Source of the DNA: Calvatia gigantea
Taxonomy: Eukaryota > Basidiomycota > Agaricomycetes > Agaricales > Lycoperdaceae
DNA length: 64,000 bases
Direction: 5' to 3'
NCBI GenBank assembly: GCA_025093985.1
Contig: JACAAK010000001.1
Coordinates: forward strand, 744,001-808,000
Part shown: positions 62,076 through 64,000 of the stretch, piece after piece
Layout of the letters: each line of letters starts with the position of its first letter
How positions within the stretch are numbered: the first letter of the stretch is position 1
Translations under genes and position numbers: made by a program
Notes under the pieces: generated by a model
What the model was told of the DNA's origin: nothing
What the model saw: only the letters and a program-made list of their open reading frames with translations
The model's database searches: none

Positions 62076-62205
62076 GTCTACCTTCTGCCCATCATTCCTC
62101 TAAGATATCCCCTAGCTACAGTCTACAACGCACATCTCAACAAACCCAGTGAGTATGACTCCCCTCCACCACTAGTGTAGCTATCGTGGTGTACTCGTCT
62201 TAACA

Positions 62206-63636
62206 GGTAGTCGGGCACTCGGAGCTTTCTGTCTGAGGCCTGAGGTATAGTCATGTGTCGGGGCTATTCTGCGAGGATTAGTGACACCGGTTACAAATCA
62301 TATGGAGGCTACTGATACCAATGAGAAATGCTCTTTTTTTTCGCCAGAAAACCCACGAATTGCAGCAAGTCCAGTATTGGCTGCAGTTGTTGGAGATGTC
62401 TTGAGCTACAATGGCCTTGTAGCCGAAGTCTTGCCTTTGGCTTGCCACTGGTTCTCGGAAGGGTTATGGTGGTTTGAAAATATCAGCACACCGAAACTTA
62501 GCGGGCTGGCGTTGTCATCTGGATACCAAGTACAAGAAGCCTGTGTATCCAGCCAGAAGGTCAAATGCCAGCAGGTTTCTTCCAGGCATTTCGGTAAGGA
62601 GCTATCAATGCAACCTCCTACATCGCAGGGATCGGAGCAACAGTTTTGAACCTCCCGATGACACAGCCACAAGGGTCATTGCTTCGAAGATGTAGGGAGT
62701 TCCCAGTCGGGGTAAGAAGAATTTGAATAAGAAAAGATCAGATACTTACAACCTTGTTTTCTGTATGTGACAAAAGCGGAACAATGGGAATATCACACAC
62801 ACCGCCACTGGCAGGGTTGTGGTTGCGAGATGATAGGAGGTGTAGCGCAGATGTTTGTAAATCCTCTGCCTTGAAGCTTTGAAGCTCGAGACTCCAATAC
62901 TCCACATCACAATGCTTGTGCTCTAAAAACATTTGATCCATACATAACAACGGCTCGTATATTCCCAGATGAGGAATCCAATTCCTCATCATAGGATAAG
63001 TTGACGTAGCGCAGACTGGATTAGAGCTCGTCCATACCTAGTCATATTGCCTACTGACCTCCCAATATCTACTTGGGCTGGTCTCTGTTCCTTTCCTCAC
63101 TCTCTTTCGCTCGTCCCCTCATCCACGCACTAGTAGTGCTTTACGATTCTCACGTAGATGATCCATCAGCATATTAATATAAGACCATTTGTTGAACTTG
63201 ATTAAGGACAATAAAATTAGGTATTACCCTTTCCAGAATTGGGTCGTGTGCTTTCGCAATTTTCTCAAATAGAATACCCGAGTACGAGGATCATCGATTT
63301 AGGCCCCTTACACTAGCTGAGAACTCCAGTAACAGGCCTCTCGGATGCACTGATTCACCGCGGGCAGTCAAGGGCGTGGAATTAAAGCCTATTATGCATT
63401 CGGGAAGGGCATGTTGGCCGGGAAGTGGCAATCTATGGAAACAGAAAAATTGGGGGACGCAGGTTACGAAAACCACACACAGGACTCCCAGCGAATACAT
63501 GAACTATGCTCAACGAAACGTAGCAGAACCAAGGGGCAACAATCACAGTCAGGAAAGCTTTGCAACAAACGCGCTCCTAGGCCATCAGAGGCACAGAGAA
63601 GGGGTGGCCACCATGACTAGAAAGGACAGAAGTTAG
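62206..63636. other. Host sequence between the solo LTR and lipase copy B
   Basis: From about 62810 to 63636 this matches, with divergence, the downstream flank of lipase copy A (about 41556-42144), including shared words such as GGTGTAGCGCAG and AAACAGAAAAAT. From 62206 to 62810 I see no confident gene. A cysteine-rich minus ORF (62406-62672, 88 codons) starts MWLCHREVQNCCSDPC, but it has no signal peptide and cannot be assigned. Confidence 0.45.
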
Positions 63637-64000
63637 TCACGCGATCATAGAACAGATGAACGAAGTACGCCGGCCAAAATAGATAGTGTGAGGAGGATTG
63701 ATGCCAGTGGATGCTATTGAGTGGCGTGAGCGGTAACAACGGGGAAAATAATACTGGAAACCTCACTGATGGATGCACTGCAAGTGGGATCCTCCTGCCC
63801 AACGCACTGACGGGTATTAGCAGGCGACGCTGTCCAATCATAAGTGTGAACGGTGAAGCTAGTATATTGTAGTGGGTGTCCCTTACGTAGTTCCCTGAAA
63901 TTCCAATATTCGGTAGCACTGGCAAGAAATCAAATTTTTGTTGATACTGGCCATTGAGTTGGCATGCACATACAAGTGACGGTAACCAAGGAATGTTGGC
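63637..64000 (-). CDS. Second class 3 lipase copy, C-terminal part (runs off window)
   Basis: This aligns with the 3' part of the lipase gene at 42145-43479, same strand and same last intron. It covers the TYDW...QEDP exon and, after the intron, STGINPPHTIYFGRRTSF. The codon that is TGG in copy A is TGA here, so this product would stop about eight residues earlier at 63637-63639. The rest of the gene lies beyond position 64000, so I cannot say whether it is functional. Confidence 0.8.

Larger units (their letters stand above)
51155..62205 (-). mobile_element. Old solo LTR of the same family, inverted and split by the Gypsy element
   Basis: The segment 51155-51436 resembles the reverse complement of the LARD LTR, including its TCTATTTATAGCTGAAACGG stretch. 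After the Gypsy element the remainder continues at 62081-62205, ending TTAACA. The whole is flanked by GGTAG at 51150-51154 and 62206-62210, a perfect 5-bp target-site duplication. It is about 407 bp without the insertion, shorter and more diverged than the 544-bp LTRs, so it is older. Confidence 0.75.

Noticed and set aside
62406..62672. Cysteine-rich minus ORF as a small secreted effector
   Set aside because: No signal peptide and no support from splice sites or the duplicate locus.

Overview
This is a nuclear window from a basidiomycete fungus, most probably an Agaricomycete (mushroom-forming). The reasons are the dense genes on both strands, the many roughly 50-nt introns, the DUF6535 membrane protein, the F-box/LRR and secreted GH16 proteins typical of that group, and a chromodomain Ty3/Gypsy retrotransposon. 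Most genes have many exons, so each CDS span below runs from start codon to stop codon and includes introns.

Left part (1-39.2 kb) is ordinary gene-rich chromosome. In order it holds the spliceosome factor RSE1/SF3B3 (+); a three-gene metabolic patch of a carboxymuconolactone-decarboxylase-like gene (-), a 3-hydroxyisobutyrate-dehydrogenase-like gene (+) and a cyclase-family hydrolase (+); a DUF6535 membrane protein with a helical-repeat tail (+); a gamma-tubulin complex component (-); a small BRI3-like membrane protein (-) sharing a promoter with PRMT1 (+); an F-box/LRR protein with a hydrophobic tail (-); an intact GH16 gene and a broken tandem copy (+); a nuclear-looking coiled-coil protein (+); an O-fucosyltransferase-like protein (-) divergent from mitochondrial transcription factor B (+); a tiny lysine-rich gene (+); and a large uncharacterised acidic/Pro-Ser-rich protein (-).

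Right part (39.2-64 kb) is gene-poor and rebuilt by transposons. A class-3 lipase gene (42.1-43.5 kb, -) has a diverged second copy running off the right edge (63.6 kb onward, -). Between them lie three LTR insertions that can be dated relative to one another. The first is an old solo LTR, inverted, with target-site duplication (TSD) GGTAG. Inside it is a 10.6-kb Ty3/Gypsy chromovirus in minus orientation with TSD GTCTA. Next to these is a 6.7-kb LTR element of the same LTR family as the solo LTR, with TSD CGTTG and no recognisable coding capacity (LARD-like).

The most unusual features are the LARD-like element, whose interior carries about 14 units of a ~51-bp tandem repeat with a short inverted core, and the chromovirus, which has an extra degenerate coding region with zinc-knuckle-like motifs between integrase and 3' LTR. 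The chromovirus coding regions contain many in-frame stops that are almost all TGA, although its two LTRs are nearly identical.
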